This document shows positions 35,503 to 45,675 of a stretch of DNA of 64,000 nt, piece after piece; within the stretch, counting starts at the first letter, position 1; each line of letters opens with the position of its first letter. Made by a program: the position numbers and the translations under genes. The stretch comes from Thermohalobaculum sp963822985. GTDB taxonomy: Bacteria; Pseudomonadota; Alphaproteobacteria; Rhodobacterales; Rhodobacteraceae. Below the pieces are notes generated by a model that was given only the letters and a program-made list of their open reading frames with translations, did no database searches and was not told the origin of the DNA. The stretch is from contig CAWGJU010000006.1 of assembly GCA_963822985.1 (NCBI GenBank), forward strand, positions 744,001 through 808,000, given 5' to 3'.

Positions 35503-36139
35503 TGCGCCCGACGCTCGTCGATCTTCGTCAAGGAGCCGCGGCCGGGCCGCGTCGAAGACCCGGCTGGCGCGCGGCATCGGCGCGGTTGCGGCGGCCTGGT
35601 GGTTCCGCCATCAGTCGGCCGCGGCTGATCGCCCGGCTGGCGCGCGACCGGCGCTGGCGCACCGTTCTGGCCGTGACGCCCGACGCCGAGGGGCTGCGCA
35701 GCCGCGTCTGGCCCGGCCAGATCCCGCGCGCGCCGCAGGGCGGCGGCGATCTCGGCCGGCGGATGGCCCGCTTCCTGCGCCGTGAGCCGGGGACGCGCAT
35801 CGCGCCGGGCCCCGTCGCCGTGGTCGGCGCCGACCTGCCGGAGCTGCGCGCCGGCCACGTCGCCAGGCGTTCCGCCTGCTGCGGCGCCACGACGCGGTGC
35901 TGGGCCCGGCGACCGATGGCGGCTATTGGCTGATCGGCCTCGGGAGGCGTCGCGCGGTGCCGCGCGATCTGCTCGACGGCGTGCGCTGGTCGACCGACGC
36001 ACGCGCTGGCCGACACGCTGGTCGCGGCTGCGCCATCTGGACGTCGCGTCTCGCCGCGACGCTGCGCGACGTCGACAGCGCGGAGGATCTCGGCTGCCGC
36101 TGGTCAGCGGAATTTCACCGCGCCGGCCTTGCAAAATGA
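35502..36139 (+). CDS. TIGR04282/DUF2064 glycosyltransferase-like protein (several insertions)
   Basis: About 210 aa once repaired. MRPTLV, then after an extra base IFVKEPRPGRVKTRLAR (the nucleotidyltransferase-like signature KxPxxGxVKTRL). Next come PQGGGDLGRRMARFLR, VAVVGADLPELRAGHV, and LGPATDGGYWLIGL with RWSTD, and finally TLRDVDSAEDLG, all family hallmarks. At least four single-base breaks are needed. It forms a pair with the preceding glycosyltransferase; in other bacteria the pair is linked to membrane sterol/hopanoid or arsenosugar-like glycosylation, but the substrate here is unknown. Confidence 0.8.
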
Positions 36140-36185
36140 CCGCCGGTGCCCGGTACGGGATGGACCGACCAGCAGGAGACGCAGC

Positions 36186-39093
36186 ATGGCCGACGGAACG
36201 CCCAGAGCCACGGGCCGAGCCACGGCTCGACCTCTCGCCGCATGTCTCGGACGAGATCCGGCGCACCACCTGCTACATGTGCGCCTGCCGCTGCGGCATC
36301 AACGTGCATCTGCGGCACAGCGCGAACGGCGCGCCGATCGTCAGCTATATCGAGGGCAACCGCGACCATCCGATCAATCGCGGCGTGATCTGCGCCAAGG
36401 GCAGCGCCGGGATCATGCAGCACTATTCGCCCGGCCGGCTGATGAAGCCGCTGCGGCGCATCGGCCCGCGCGGCTCGGGCGCAGTTCGAGGAGATCAGCT
36501 GGGAGGAGGCGCTGCAGACCGCCGTCGCGTGGCTGCAGGCCCGTCCGCGAGAAGGACCCGTCGAAGCTCGCCTTCTTCACCGGGCGCGACCAGTCGCAGT
36601 CGCTGACCTCTTGGTGGGCGCAGCAGTTCGGCACGCCGAACTATGCCGCGCATGGCGGCTTCTGCTCGGTCAACATGGCGGCTGGCGGCATCTACACGCT
36701 GGGCGGCGCGTTCTGGGAGTTCGGCTCGCCCGACTGGGACCGAACCAAGCTGTTCATGATCTTCGGCGTCGCCGAGGACCATGACTCGAACCCGATCAAG
36801 ATCGGCATCGGCGGGCTGAAGTCGCGCGGCGGCCGGGTGATCGCGGTCAACCCGGTGCGGACGGGCTACAATGCGGTGGCCGACGAATGGGTCGGCATCA
36901 CGCCCGGCACTGACGGCCTGTTCGTGCTGGCGCTGGCCCACGAGCTGCTGCGCACCGGCCACGTCGACGTCGACTATCTGGCGCGCTGGACCAATGCCGG
37001 CTGGCTGGTCAGCCGCGCGCCGGGCGCCGGGCTTCGGCCTCTTCGTCCGCGACGCGGATGGCAAGCCCGTGGTGCGGGACAGGGCCACGGGCGAGCTCGC
37101 GCCCTTCGACCGGGCGGGCGTGCGCCCGGCGCTGAAGGGCGAGACGGCGGGGCCGGACGGCACGCGCTGCGTGCCCGTCTTCGAGCTGATGGCGCGCAAA
37201 TACCTCGAGCCCGACTACGCGCCCGATGCGGTGGCCGAGCGCTGCGGCGTGCCGGCCGCGACGATCCGCCGGATCGCCGCCGAGCTGGCCGACACCGCCT
37301 TCAACCAAAGCTGGGAGGTCGCCACCCCCTGGACCGATTTCCGCGGCGAGCGGCACGAGAGCGTCACCGCGCGCCCGGTCAGCTTCCACGCCATGCGCGG
37401 CGTCTCGGCGCATTCGAACGGCTTCCAGACCTGCCGGGCGATCCACGTCCTGCAGCTGCTGCTCGGCGCCGTCGAGCGGCCGGGCGGCTTCCGCTTCAAG
37501 CCGCCCTACCCCAAGCCTGTCGAGGCGCACCCGATCCCGCATGGCGCGGTCATGCGAAACGCCCCGCTCGGCGGGCCGCATCTGGGGTTTGTGCGCGGGC
37601 CAGAGGATCTGTGCCTGAAGGAGGACGGCAGCCCGGCGCGCATCGACAAGGCGTTCACCTGGGAGGCGCCGATGTCGGCGCACGGGATGATGCACATGGT
37701 CATCTCGAACGCCCATGCCGGCGACCCGTACCCGATCGACGTGCTGTTCTTCTATATGGCCAACATGGCCTGGAACTCGTCGATGAACACCGAGGGCGTG
37801 CTCGCCATGCTTTCGGACAAGCGCGAGGACGGCGAGTACAAGATCCCCAAGATCATCTACACCGACGCCTATTCCTCCGAGATGGTCGCCTATGCCGACC
37901 TGGTGCTGCCCGACACGACCTATCTCGAGCGGCACGACTGCATCTCGATGCTCGACCGCCCGGTGGGAGAGGTCGACGCCGCCGGCGACGCCATTCGCTG
38001 GCCGGTGGTCGAGCCCGGGACGCAGGCCCCCGAAGGTGGCACGCGCGACGTGCGCTGCTTCCAGTCGGTGCTGCTCGACCTCGGCGTGCGGCTGGGCCTG
38101 CCCGGCATGCTCGACGACGAGGGCCGTCCGCGCTATCGCGACTATGCCGACTACATGGCGAACCACCAGCGCCGGCCGGGCGTCGGCCCGCTGGCCGGCT
38201 GGCGCGGCAATGGCGACAGCCACGGGCGCGGCGCGCCGAACCCGGAACAGCTGCAGCGCTACATCGAGAACGGCGGCTTCTGGCAGGCGCACATTCCGGA
38301 GGAATGCCGCTGGATGCGGCCCTTCAACACCGCCTATCAGGACTGGGCGGTCGAGATGGGCTTTTTCGACAAGCCCTTTCCCTACGTCTTCCAGATCTAT
38401 TCCGAGCCGCTGCGCAAGTTCCAGCTCGCGGCCGAAGGCCATGGCGAGCGCCAGCCGCCCGAGCATTTGCGCGACCGGCTGAAGCAGGCCATGGACCCGC
38501 TGCCCGTCTGGTGGGAGCCGTTCGAGCAGGCCGCAATCGACGTCAGCCAGTATCCGCTGCACGCCATCACCCAGCGCCCGGCGGCGATGTATCACGCCTG
38601 GCACAGCCAGAACGCCTGGCTGCGGCAGATCCACGGCGAGAACCCGCTCTACGTGCCGGGGCCTGTCTGCGACGCGGCCGGGCTGAAGACGGGCGATTGG
38701 GCCTGGGTGATCTCGCACCATGCCCGCATCAGGGTCCCGGTCGTGCGCATGGAGGCGGTGAACCCGCGGACGCTCTGGACTTGGAACGCCATCGGCAAGC
38801 GGCAGGGCGCCTGGGCGCTGCACGACAACGCGCCCGAGGTGAAGCGCGGCTTTTTGCTCAATCACCTGATCCACGAGCTCCTGCCGCCCAGGGGCGACGG
38901 GCTGCGCTGGGCCAATTCGGACCCGGTGACGGGCCAGGCCGCCTGGTACGATCTGCGCGTGCGCATCGAGAAAGCCGAGGACGGGGGCCGCGCGGAACCC
39001 GACACCGGTGCTCAGTCTTCTCCGGTCGGCAGAGGCCCTGCCGAAGTGGCTTTCGGAGAGGAGTGGACATGCCCAGAGGGTTCATCGCAATGA
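36186..39093 (+). CDS. soeA: Molybdopterin oxidoreductase, sulfite dehydrogenase SoeA-like (several insertions)
   Basis: Cytoplasmic molybdenum bis-MGD enzyme of the DMSO-reductase superfamily, about 967 aa corrected. The 4Fe-4S motif CYMCACRCG (CX2CX3C) with VICAKG about 35 residues later opens the protein. HGGFCSVNMAAGGIYTLGGAFWEFG, VAEDHDSNPIKIG, VNPVRTGYNAVADEWVGITPGTDG and the C-terminal YLERHDCISM and QRPAAMYHAWHSQNAW resemble SoeA of sulfur-oxidising alphaproteobacteria. There is no twin-arginine signal, consistent with a cytoplasmic SoeA. ATG 36186 has AGGAG seven bases upstream; single-base breaks follow near 36195, 36482, 36545 and 37030. SoeB and SoeC homologues follow downstream. 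Confidence 0.82.
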
Positions 39094-39476
39094 CCGCGGC
39101 CGTGATCGCCGCCCTGTTGCCCCAGCCGGGCCGCGCCATCGAGGATATCGACGGGCTCTGGCGCAGCCCTCCACGCAAATCGGGCGCCTGGATCACGGTG
39201 CGCGTCGGCCCATGCGCAGGCGCGCCCGCGCAGCGCTGCGGCGTCGTCGAGGGCGCCCATGACGGGGCGAATCCGGAGGTGGTGGGCGACCTCGTCTTGC
39301 GCGGCCTCGAGCCGCAGGAGGATGGCAGCTGGGCCGAAGGCAGGATCGTCCGCCCGATCGAGGGCACGGCCTATCGCTCGCGCGTGCATCTGGCTGCGCC
39401 GGAGATGCTCCGTGTCGAAGGATGCGCGATCCTCGGGCTCGTTTGCCGGGACCAGACGTGGACGAGGATCGAATGA
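39069..39476 (+). CDS. DUF2147 secreted protein inside the soe cluster
   Basis: 135-aa secreted protein with a signal peptide (FIAMTAAVIAALLPQPGRA) followed by IEDIDGLWRSPPRKSGAWITVRVGPCAG, RCGVVEGAHDG and VEGCAILGLVCRDQTWTRI, matching the lipocalin-like DUF2147 family. A GGAGAGGAG ribosome-binding site precedes ATG 39069. It overlaps the end of soeA by 25 bp and precedes soeB by 19 bp, so it is probably co-transcribed with the oxidoreductase. A paralogue lies at 45205-45672. Function unknown. Confidence 0.8.
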   Translation: MPRGFIAMTAAVIAALLPQPGRAIEDIDGLWRSPPRKSGAWITVRVGPCAGAPAQRCGVVEGAHDGANPEVVGDLVLRGLEPQEDGSWAEGRIVRPIEGTAYRSRVHLAAPEMLRVEGCAILGLVCRDQTWTRIE

Positions 39477-39495
39477 GCAAAGCCGGAAGCAGCCG

Positions 39496-40233
39496 ATGAC
39501 CAGCCTGCCGGAGCGCACCGAGCGCAAGCTCGGGCTGGTGATTGATCTCGACATCTGCGTCGGCTGCCATGCCTGTGCGGTCAGCTGCAAGGAGTGGAAC
39601 ACCGGCGGCTATGGCGCGGCGCTCTCGGACCAGAACGCCTATGCCGCCGAGCCGTCCGGCACCTGGCTGAACCGCATCCACCATTTCGAGGTGCAGCCGC
39701 TGGATGCCCCCGCGCAGATCGTGCACTTCCCCAAATCGTGCCTGCACTGCGAGGACGCACCCTGCGTCACCGTCTGCCCAACCGGCGCGTCGTACAAGCG
39801 GGCCGCGGACGGCATCGTCCTGGTCAACGAGGACGCCTGCATGGGCTGCGGGCTTTGCGCCTGGGCCTGTCCCTACGGCGCGCGCGAGCTCGACGCCAAG
39901 GCAGGGGTCATGAAGAAGTGCACGCTCTGCGTCGACCGCATCTACAACGAGAACATTCCCGAGGTGGATCGCATCCCCGCCTGCGTGCGCGCCTGCCCGA
40001 CGGGGGCGCGGGCCTTCGGCGACCTCGCCGACCCGGCCTCGGATGCGAGCCAGCTGGTCGCCGAGCGCGGCGGGCTCGACCTGATGCCCGAGCAGGGCAC
40101 CAGGCCCGTCAACAAGTACCTGCCGCCGCGCGACCGGGACGCCGTCGCGCGACCAGGGCTGGCGGCCTTGGCCGAGCCCGAGGCGACGGGGTTCCTCGGC
40201 TGGCTCGACCGCGCACTCGAGCGCCTCGGCTGA
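39496..40233 (+). CDS. soeB: 4Fe-4S ferredoxin subunit, SoeB-like
   Basis: Electron-transfer subunit of the SoeABC complex, 245 aa. Four Cys clusters are visible: CVGCHACAVSCKEWN, CLHCEDAPCVTVCPTGA, CMGCGLCAWACPYGA and KCTLCVDR with CVRACPTGAR. This is the DmsB/PhsB four-cluster pattern. No signal peptide, so it is cytoplasmic. It relays electrons from the molybdenum subunit to the membrane anchor. The soeC start follows one base after the stop. Confidence 0.88.
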   Translation: MTSLPERTERKLGLVIDLDICVGCHACAVSCKEWNTGGYGAALSDQNAYAAEPSGTWLNRIHHFEVQPLDAPAQIVHFPKSCLHCEDAPCVTVCPTGASYKRAADGIVLVNEDACMGCGLCAWACPYGARELDAKAGVMKKCTLCVDRIYNENIPEVDRIPACVRACPTGARAFGDLADPASDASQLVAERGGLDLMPEQGTRPVNKYLPPRDRDAVARPGLAALAEPEATGFLGWLDRALERLG

Positions 40234-40234
40234 C

Positions 40235-41137
40235 ATGCATCCCGCGCCGTCGATGATCGTCTTTACCGTGCTGACGGGCGTCGGCCTCGGCATGGTGTTC
40301 TGGGTCGGGCTCGGCCTCGCCGGGGGGGCCGGCTGGGCGGCGGTCGTGATCGCGCTGCTGCTGGCCGGGCTGGGCGGCGTGGCCTCGATGGGGCACCTCG
40401 CCCGGCCATCGGCCGCCTGGCGCGCCTTCAGCCAGTGGCGGTCCTCGTGGCTGAGCCGCGAGGCCTGCCTGTTGGTCGCCACGATGGCCGTCTTCGTGAT
40501 CTATGCCGGGCTCTGGCTGATCGGCGACTTGCGATTTGCGCCGCTCGGCTGGATTGCCGCGGCATTGGCGCTGGCCACGGTCTATGCGACCGCGATGATC
40601 TACGCGCAGCTGCGCACCGTGCCGCGCTGGAGCGGCACGCCGACCCCGTCGCTGTTCCTGGCGACCGGGCTCGCCGGCGGGCTGGTCGCGGTCGGCGCGG
40701 CGGACGGGCTCTCGGGCGCGGGCGCGCCGGTCTGGGCCGTGCTGCTGGCGCTGGTGCTGGCGGCGGCGGTCGCCATCTGGTGGCAGACCCGGGCCGCCGG
40801 CGCTCGGCGCGGGCTCGAGGGCTCGTCGATGGAAACGGCGACGGGGCTCGCCGGCCGCGGCCGCGTCCGGCTGTTCGAGCCGCCGCACACCGGGCCGAAC
40901 TACCTCCTGCGCGAAATGGCTTTCGAGGTCGGCCGGAGCCGCGCCTACCAGATCCGCTGGCTGGGCGCGCTGTTCGGCTATCTGCTGCCGATCCTGCTAG
41001 CGCTGATGGCGCTGCCCTTCGGCGGCTGGCTGCTGGTACCTGCGCTGTTGAGCCATATCGTCGGCCTGCTGGCCATGCGCTGGCTGTTCTTCGCCGAGGC
41101 CGAGCATGTGCAGGCGCTCTATTACGGGATGCGGTGA
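40235..41137 (+). CDS. soeC: DMSO reductase-type membrane anchor, SoeC-like
   Basis: Integral membrane subunit (DmsC/NrfD-like) with about eight helices, 300 aa. MHPAPSMIVFTVLTGVGLGMVFWVGLGL opens helix 1. The conserved SMGHLARPSAAWRAFSQWRSSWLSREACLL is diagnostic of DmsC/SoeC. The C-terminus has NYLLREMAFEVGRSRAYQIRWLGALFGYLLP. It connects the cytoplasmic SoeAB to the quinone pool. Directly coupled to soeB. Confidence 0.86.
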   Translation: MHPAPSMIVFTVLTGVGLGMVFWVGLGLAGGAGWAAVVIALLLAGLGGVASMGHLARPSAAWRAFSQWRSSWLSREACLLVATMAVFVIYAGLWLIGDLRFAPLGWIAAALALATVYATAMIYAQLRTVPRWSGTPTPSLFLATGLAGGLVAVGAADGLSGAGAPVWAVLLALVLAAAVAIWWQTRAAGARRGLEGSSMETATGLAGRGRVRLFEPPHTGPNYLLREMAFEVGRSRAYQIRWLGALFGYLLPILLALMALPFGGWLLVPALLSHIVGLLAMRWLFFAEAEHVQALYYGMR

Positions 41138-41196
41138 TCCGGGGGTAGGTTGCACCCACCCTACGAAAACGGCGTCGGTCGCGTTATCTCCCTCGG

Positions 41197-42786
41197 ATGC
41201 GCGCTTTCGCCCGACTGCTCGAGAACCTGCTCTTCACGCCGGGGCGCAACGCCAAGCTGGCGCATCTGGCCGAGTATTTCACCACCACGCCCGACCCAGA
41301 CCGCGGCTGGGCACTGGCGGCGCTGGCCGGCGAGCTGGCGCTGCCCTCGGTCACGCCCCGGCGCATCCGCGGCATGGCCGAGGAGCGGGTCGATCCGGTG
41401 CTGTTCCGCCTCTCCTACGACTATGTCGGCGACCTGGCCGAGACGGTGGCACTGATCTGGCCGGCGGGCGAGGCGGCCGCCGATCCGCCGCGGCTGGGCG
41501 AGGTGGTCGAGGCCTTCGCCGGCGCCGGCCCGGTCGAGGCCGGCAATTTGCTCGCCCGGTTCTGCGACCGCCTCAATGCCTCCGAACGGTTCGCGCTGAT
41601 CAAGCTAGCCAACGGCAACATGCGTGTCGGCGTCTCGGCGCGGCTCGTGCGCACCGCGCTCGCGCGCCTGGCCGAGGCGCATCCCGGCCGGTCGCTCGCC
41701 CGCATCGAGGAGCTGTGGTTCGGCCTGCACCCGCCCTACACCTCGCTCTTCCGCTGGCTCGAGGGCGGGGCGGAGCCGTCCGTCGACCTCGCACTCGCCT
41801 TCCGGCCCGTCATGCTGGCCAACCCGCTCGACGAGGCGCGGCTGGCCGAGCTGCATCCGGGAGAGTTCATCGCCGAGTGGAAATGGGACGGCATCCGCAT
41901 CCAGGCCTCGGCCTATGGCGACGAGCGACGCCTCTTTACCCGGACGGGCGACGATATCGGCCAATCCTTTCCCGACATAATCGACAGCATGGATTGGCAA
42001 GGCACGGTGGACGGCGAGCTCCTCGTCGTACGCGAGTCCGAAGTTGCGCCCTTCGCCGACCTGCAGAGGCGACTCGGCCGCAAGCGCGTCGGCGCGAAGC
42101 TTTTGGCCGAAAGCCCGGCGCATCTGCGCCTCTACGACATCCTGCACGACGGCGACGAGGACCTGCGCGACCTGCCTCTCGTCGAGCGCCGGGCCCGCCT
42201 CTCCGACTGGCTCGACCGGCATGCGCCCCGGCGCACCGACTGCTCGGAGGCGATCGATTTCGCGAGCTGGGACGAGCTGGCGACGATCCGCTCGCAGGCG
42301 CGCGTCAACGGCCAGGAAGGGCTGATGCTCAAGCGCCGCGATGCGCCTTATGTCGGCGGCCGCCCGATGGGCCCCTGGTTCAAGTGGAAGCGCGACCCGC
42401 TGACCGCCGACTGCGTGCTGGTCTATGCCCAGCGCGGGCACGGCAAGCGGTCGTCCTACTACTCGGATTACACTTTCGCGGCCTGGCGCGACGGCGCAGG
42501 CGGGCCCGAGCTCGTGCCCGTCGGCAAGGCCTATTTCGGTTTCACCGACGAGGAGCTGCTCCAGCTCGACCGCTGGGTCCGCAACAACACGACCGAGCGC
42601 TTCGGCCCGGTCCGCGCCGTGCGTCCGGCCCTGGTGCTCGAGGTCGCCTTCGATGCCGTGCAGCGCTCGGACCGCCACAAATCGGGCATCGCCATGCGCT
42701 TTCCGCGGGTCAGCCGCATCCGCTGGGACAAGCCGGCCGACGAGGCCGACCGGCTGGAGACGCTTGTCGGCCTGATCGCGGGGTGA
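41197..42786 (+). CDS. ATP-dependent DNA ligase (LigB/PP_1105-type)
   Basis: Single-subunit ATP-dependent DNA ligase of 529 aa. Motif I with the adenylated Lys is EWKWDGIRIQ near residue 229. Motif III-like LYDILHDG, motif IV EGLMLKRRDAPYVGGR and motif V WFKWKRDP follow. An N-terminal DNA-binding domain (LANGNMRVGVSARLVRTALA) matches bacterial LigB/C-type ligases. In most genomes this ligase sits beside an exonuclease, a large helicase and a phosphoesterase; none of them is present here. Confidence 0.9.
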   Translation: MRAFARLLENLLFTPGRNAKLAHLAEYFTTTPDPDRGWALAALAGELALPSVTPRRIRGMAEERVDPVLFRLSYDYVGDLAETVALIWPAGEAAADPPRLGEVVEAFAGAGPVEAGNLLARFCDRLNASERFALIKLANGNMRVGVSARLVRTALARLAEAHPGRSLARIEELWFGLHPPYTSLFRWLEGGAEPSVDLALAFRPVMLANPLDEARLAELHPGEFIAEWKWDGIRIQASAYGDERRLFTRTGDDIGQSFPDIIDSMDWQGTVDGELLVVRESEVAPFADLQRRLGRKRVGAKLLAESPAHLRLYDILHDGDEDLRDLPLVERRARLSDWLDRHAPRRTDCSEAIDFASWDELATIRSQARVNGQEGLMLKRRDAPYVGGRPMGPWFKWKRDPLTADCVLVYAQRGHGKRSSYYSDYTFAAWRDGAGGPELVPVGKAYFGFTDEELLQLDRWVRNNTTERFGPVRAVRPALVLEVAFDAVQRSDRHKSGIAMRFPRVSRIRWDKPADEADRLETLVGLIAG

Positions 42787-42792
42787 CGGCGC

Positions 42793-43134
42793 TCAGATCG
42801 CCTCGACCGCGATCCGTTCGGGATAGAAGGCGAGATGGCCGGCGATCGCCTCGGCGGCGGGCTTCGGCTTCTCATAGGACCAGGCGCCGTTCTCGATGCG
42901 CTCGGAGACGCCGACCAGGTGGTAATGCGTGGCATCACCCTTGTGCGGGCAATGCGTCACCTTGTCGGACGGGTCGAGGAACTCCATCGCGACGTCGCCG
43001 CGCGGGAGGTAATAGACCAAATCATAGCCGTTTTCGCGCAGGAGGAGCGCGTTCCGGCTCTCGGCGATGATGCCGTCGCCCGTGCGGACGACGATGACGC
43101 CGCGCGCCGGCTCGATCGTGAACTTCTCTGCCAT
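42793..43134 (-). CDS. DUF427 domain protein
   Basis: 113-aa protein of the DUF427 family. ARGVIVVRTGDGIIAESRNALLLRENGYDLVYYLPRGDVAMEFL, then THCPHKGDATHYHLVG and WSYEKPKPAAEAIAGHLAFYPERI match the family closely, including the conserved CPHKG. The fold is a small beta-tent; the function is not established. It lies just downstream of the aminopeptidase on the same strand. Confidence 0.88.
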   Translation of the reverse strand: MAEKFTIEPARGVIVVRTGDGIIAESRNALLLRENGYDLVYYLPRGDVAMEFLDPSDKVTHCPHKGDATHYHLVGVSERIENGAWSYEKPKPAAEAIAGHLAFYPERIAVEAI

Positions 43135-43160
43135 GCAGACCCCTTTCGGTTTGCGGCGTT

Positions 43161-45001
43161 CTAACCGCGACGCGTGACAGTTGCAGCCGCTAAAGCGGGG
43201 CGCAGGCGGAATTCCAGCCACTGCCGGACCGCGCCGTCCAATTGCGGCCCGATGCGCGCCAGCACCTCGGCGTGATAGGCGTCGAGCCAGCCACGCTCCT
43301 CGGCATCGAGCAGCTCGGCCGCGATCAGGCGCCGGTCGATCGGGCACCAGGTCAGCGTCTCGAAGCCCAGCATGGGCCGCTCGCCGCCCTCGGGCACCGA
43401 GGGCTCGGTCACGATCAGCAGGTTCTCGATGCGGATGCCCCAGGCGCCCTCGCGATAATAGCCGGGCTCGTTCGACAGGATCATGCCGGGCTCGAGCACG
43501 GCCTCGCCGCGCCGCGAGAGGCTGGCCGGCCCTTCGTGCACGTTCAGGCAGGCGCCGACCCCATGCCCCGTGCCGTGGTCGTAGTCGAAGCCTGCTCGCC
43601 ACAGCGCGGCGCGGGCCAGCGGGTCGAGGTCGCGCCCGCGCATGCCGGCGGGCCAGCGGGTCCGGCTGATCGCGATCATGCCCTTCAGCACGAGCGTGAA
43701 CAGGCGCCGCTGCTCGTCCGTCACAGAGCCGGTGGCGATCGTCCGGGTGATGTCGGTCGTCCCGTCCTCGTATTGCGCCCCGGAATCGACGAGCATCAGC
43801 TCGCCCGGTTGCAGCGTGCGGTTCGACGCGCGGTTCACGCGATAATGCGGCAGGGCGGCGTTCGGCCCGGCCCCGGCAATGGTGTCGAAGGCGATGTCGT
43901 GCAGCTTGCCGGTCTCGGCCCGCATCCGCTCGAGCCGGGTCGCGATGCCGATCTCGGTCAGCGCCTCGCCGGCCGCCAGGGCGCCGTCGAGCCAGTGCAG
44001 GAAGCGCACCATCACCGCGCCGTCGCGCAGATGCGCGGCATGCATGCCGCCCAACTCGGCCGCGTTCTTGCGCGCCTTGGGCAGCAGGCAGGGATCGCGC
44101 CCCCAGATGATCTTGCCACCCTGCGCCTCGAGTGCGCTCGGCGAACCACAGCGGGCAGCTCGTCTCGTCCAGCAGGACGGGGCCGCGCAGCCCCGCGATC
44201 AGCTCGGGCAGGGCGTCCGGCGCATGCACGGCGACCTCGTTGCCCAGGTGCTCGCGCACCTCGCCGCCGATCTTGTCGGGGTCCATGACCAGATCGGCCC
44301 GGCCGTCCTCGTGCAGCACGCCGAAGCCCTGCGCGACCGGCGACCGCGCCAGGTCCGAGCCGCGGATGTTCAACAGCCAGCACAGGCTTTCCGGCATCGT
44401 CAGCACGGCCGCCTTGGCGCCCTGCGCCCGGATCTCGCCGGCGATACGCGCCCGCTTGGCGCTCGCCTCCTCGCCCGCCAGTTCCACGGGGTGGATGCGC
44501 ACCGAACCGGCCGGCGGCGGCGGCTGGTCGCTCCAGGCCGCGTCGAGCGGGTTCGCCGCCAAAGCGACGAGCGCCGCGCCCGCCCCTTCCGCGGCCGCCC
44601 GGATCTTGTCGATCTCGGCCCGGCCATGCAGCCAAGGGTCATAGCCGATCCGCTCGCCGCCCTTCAGCGCCGCCGGCAGCCATTCGGCCGGCGTCGTCTT
44701 GTGGACGGGCACGATCTCGAAGATGTCCGTGTCCGTCTGCAGACGGGCCTGCACCAGATAGCGGCCATCGACGAACAGCGCCGCTCGCCCGGGCAGGACG
44801 ATCGCGGTGCCGGCCGAGCCGGTGAAGCCGGTCAGCCAGGCCAGCCGCTCGTCATGCGGGGCGACCGTCTCGCCCTGATAGGCGTCGGCGCGCGGAACCA
44901 CGAAATCCGTCGGCGCCCGCATCGCGAAGGCTCTGCCGCAGTGCTTCCAGCCGCTCGCGGCACTGCGCCGAGCCGCCGGACACGTCGAAACTCTGAAACA
45001 T
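43161..45001 (-). CDS. pepP: Aminopeptidase P family protein (Xaa-Pro; two insertions)
   Basis: Metallo-aminopeptidase of the M24B clan, about 612 aa corrected. The N-terminal creatinase domain reads MFQSFDVSGGSAQ and AWLTGFTGSAGTAIVLPGRAALFVDGRYLVQA. The pita-bread domain has MLVDSGAQYEDGTTDITRTIATG with both metal Asp residues, DYDHGTGHGVGACLNVHEGP with the metal His, SNEPGYYREGAWGIRIEN, and TLTWCPIDRRLI. Frame breaks at 44902-44907 (GAAATC for GAATC) and 44130-44135 (GAGTGC for GAGTC) are both consistent with GANTC in the true sequence. Repairs give DAGADGFVVPRAD and AERLEAQGGKIIWGRDPCLLPKA. Confidence 0.9.
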
Positions 45002-45204
45002 CGAGACAGCTCCATCCGATCGCGGCGCGACCGTGGCGCGCGCCAAACTGTTGCGCAAGTGCAAAACCCGCAGATTCCTTGGGTCCTGATATCCACATGC
45101 CGCTTGCGTCAACCATCGTTAATGGCGAAATGCGCGGAGACGAATGCGGCACGGGTGCTCGAACGCCCGGCCGAGGCCAAAAACAAGGACCAGGGGCAGT
45201 AGAG

Positions 45205-45672
45205 ATGAAGGTGCGCGCGTTTGTGTCAGCCATCGTGCTGTGCACGGTGCCGATCGTGGCCGGGGCGGACCGCTCAGCGGATCCGGCGCATGGCTACTGG
45301 CTGACGGAGAATCGCAAGGCGATCGTTCGGTTGGCGCCCTGCGGGTTCGATACCTGCGGGCAGATGGTCTGGGTCGAGAACGCCGTCGACAACACTGGCC
45401 AGCCCAAGCGCGACGTGAAGAACACGGACGCCGCGAAACGGCAGCGGCCGATCTGCGGGCTCGAGCTCGTCGGCGGCTTGATCAAGGCCGATGAAGGCAC
45501 CTGGCAGGACGGATGGCTGTACAATCCGCGGGACGGCGGAACCTACTCGGCAGAGATCCGGACCGTCTCGCAGTCCGAGCTCGAGGTGCGCGGCTATCTC
45601 GGCATCTCCGTGCTGGGCAAGAGCCAGATCTGGACCCGCGTCGGCGACGATCGCGGCGGCTGCACGCTCTGA
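45205..45672 (+). CDS. DUF2147 secreted protein
   Basis: 155-aa secreted lipocalin-like protein. Signal peptide (FVSAIVLCTVPIVAGADR), then DPAHGYWLTENRKAIVRLAPCGFDTCGQMVWVENAVD, RPICGLELVGGLIKADEGTWQDGWLYNPRDGGTYSAEI and a C-terminal YLGISVLGKSQIWTRV, all standard DUF2147 elements. Paralogue of the gene at 39069, but closer to the family core. ATG 45205 follows GGGGCAGTAGAG. The 200-bp upstream gap to pepP likely holds divergent promoters; no clear hexamers were found. Confidence 0.88.
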   Translation: MKVRAFVSAIVLCTVPIVAGADRSADPAHGYWLTENRKAIVRLAPCGFDTCGQMVWVENAVDNTGQPKRDVKNTDAAKRQRPICGLELVGGLIKADEGTWQDGWLYNPRDGGTYSAEIRTVSQSELEVRGYLGISVLGKSQIWTRVGDDRGGCTL

Positions 45673-45675
45673 CGA

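Noticed and set aside
36129..39476. One 1115-codon frame joining part of soeA to the DUF2147 gene
   Set aside because: A by-product of the frame breaks in soeA; the conserved C-terminal two-thirds of SoeA lies in another frame, and DUF2147 has its own start and signal peptide.
45104..45124. Possible CtrA site (TCAACCATCGTTAA) upstream of the second DUF2147 gene
   Set aside because: Spacing is six rather than seven and the first half-site has a mismatch; too weak to annotate.
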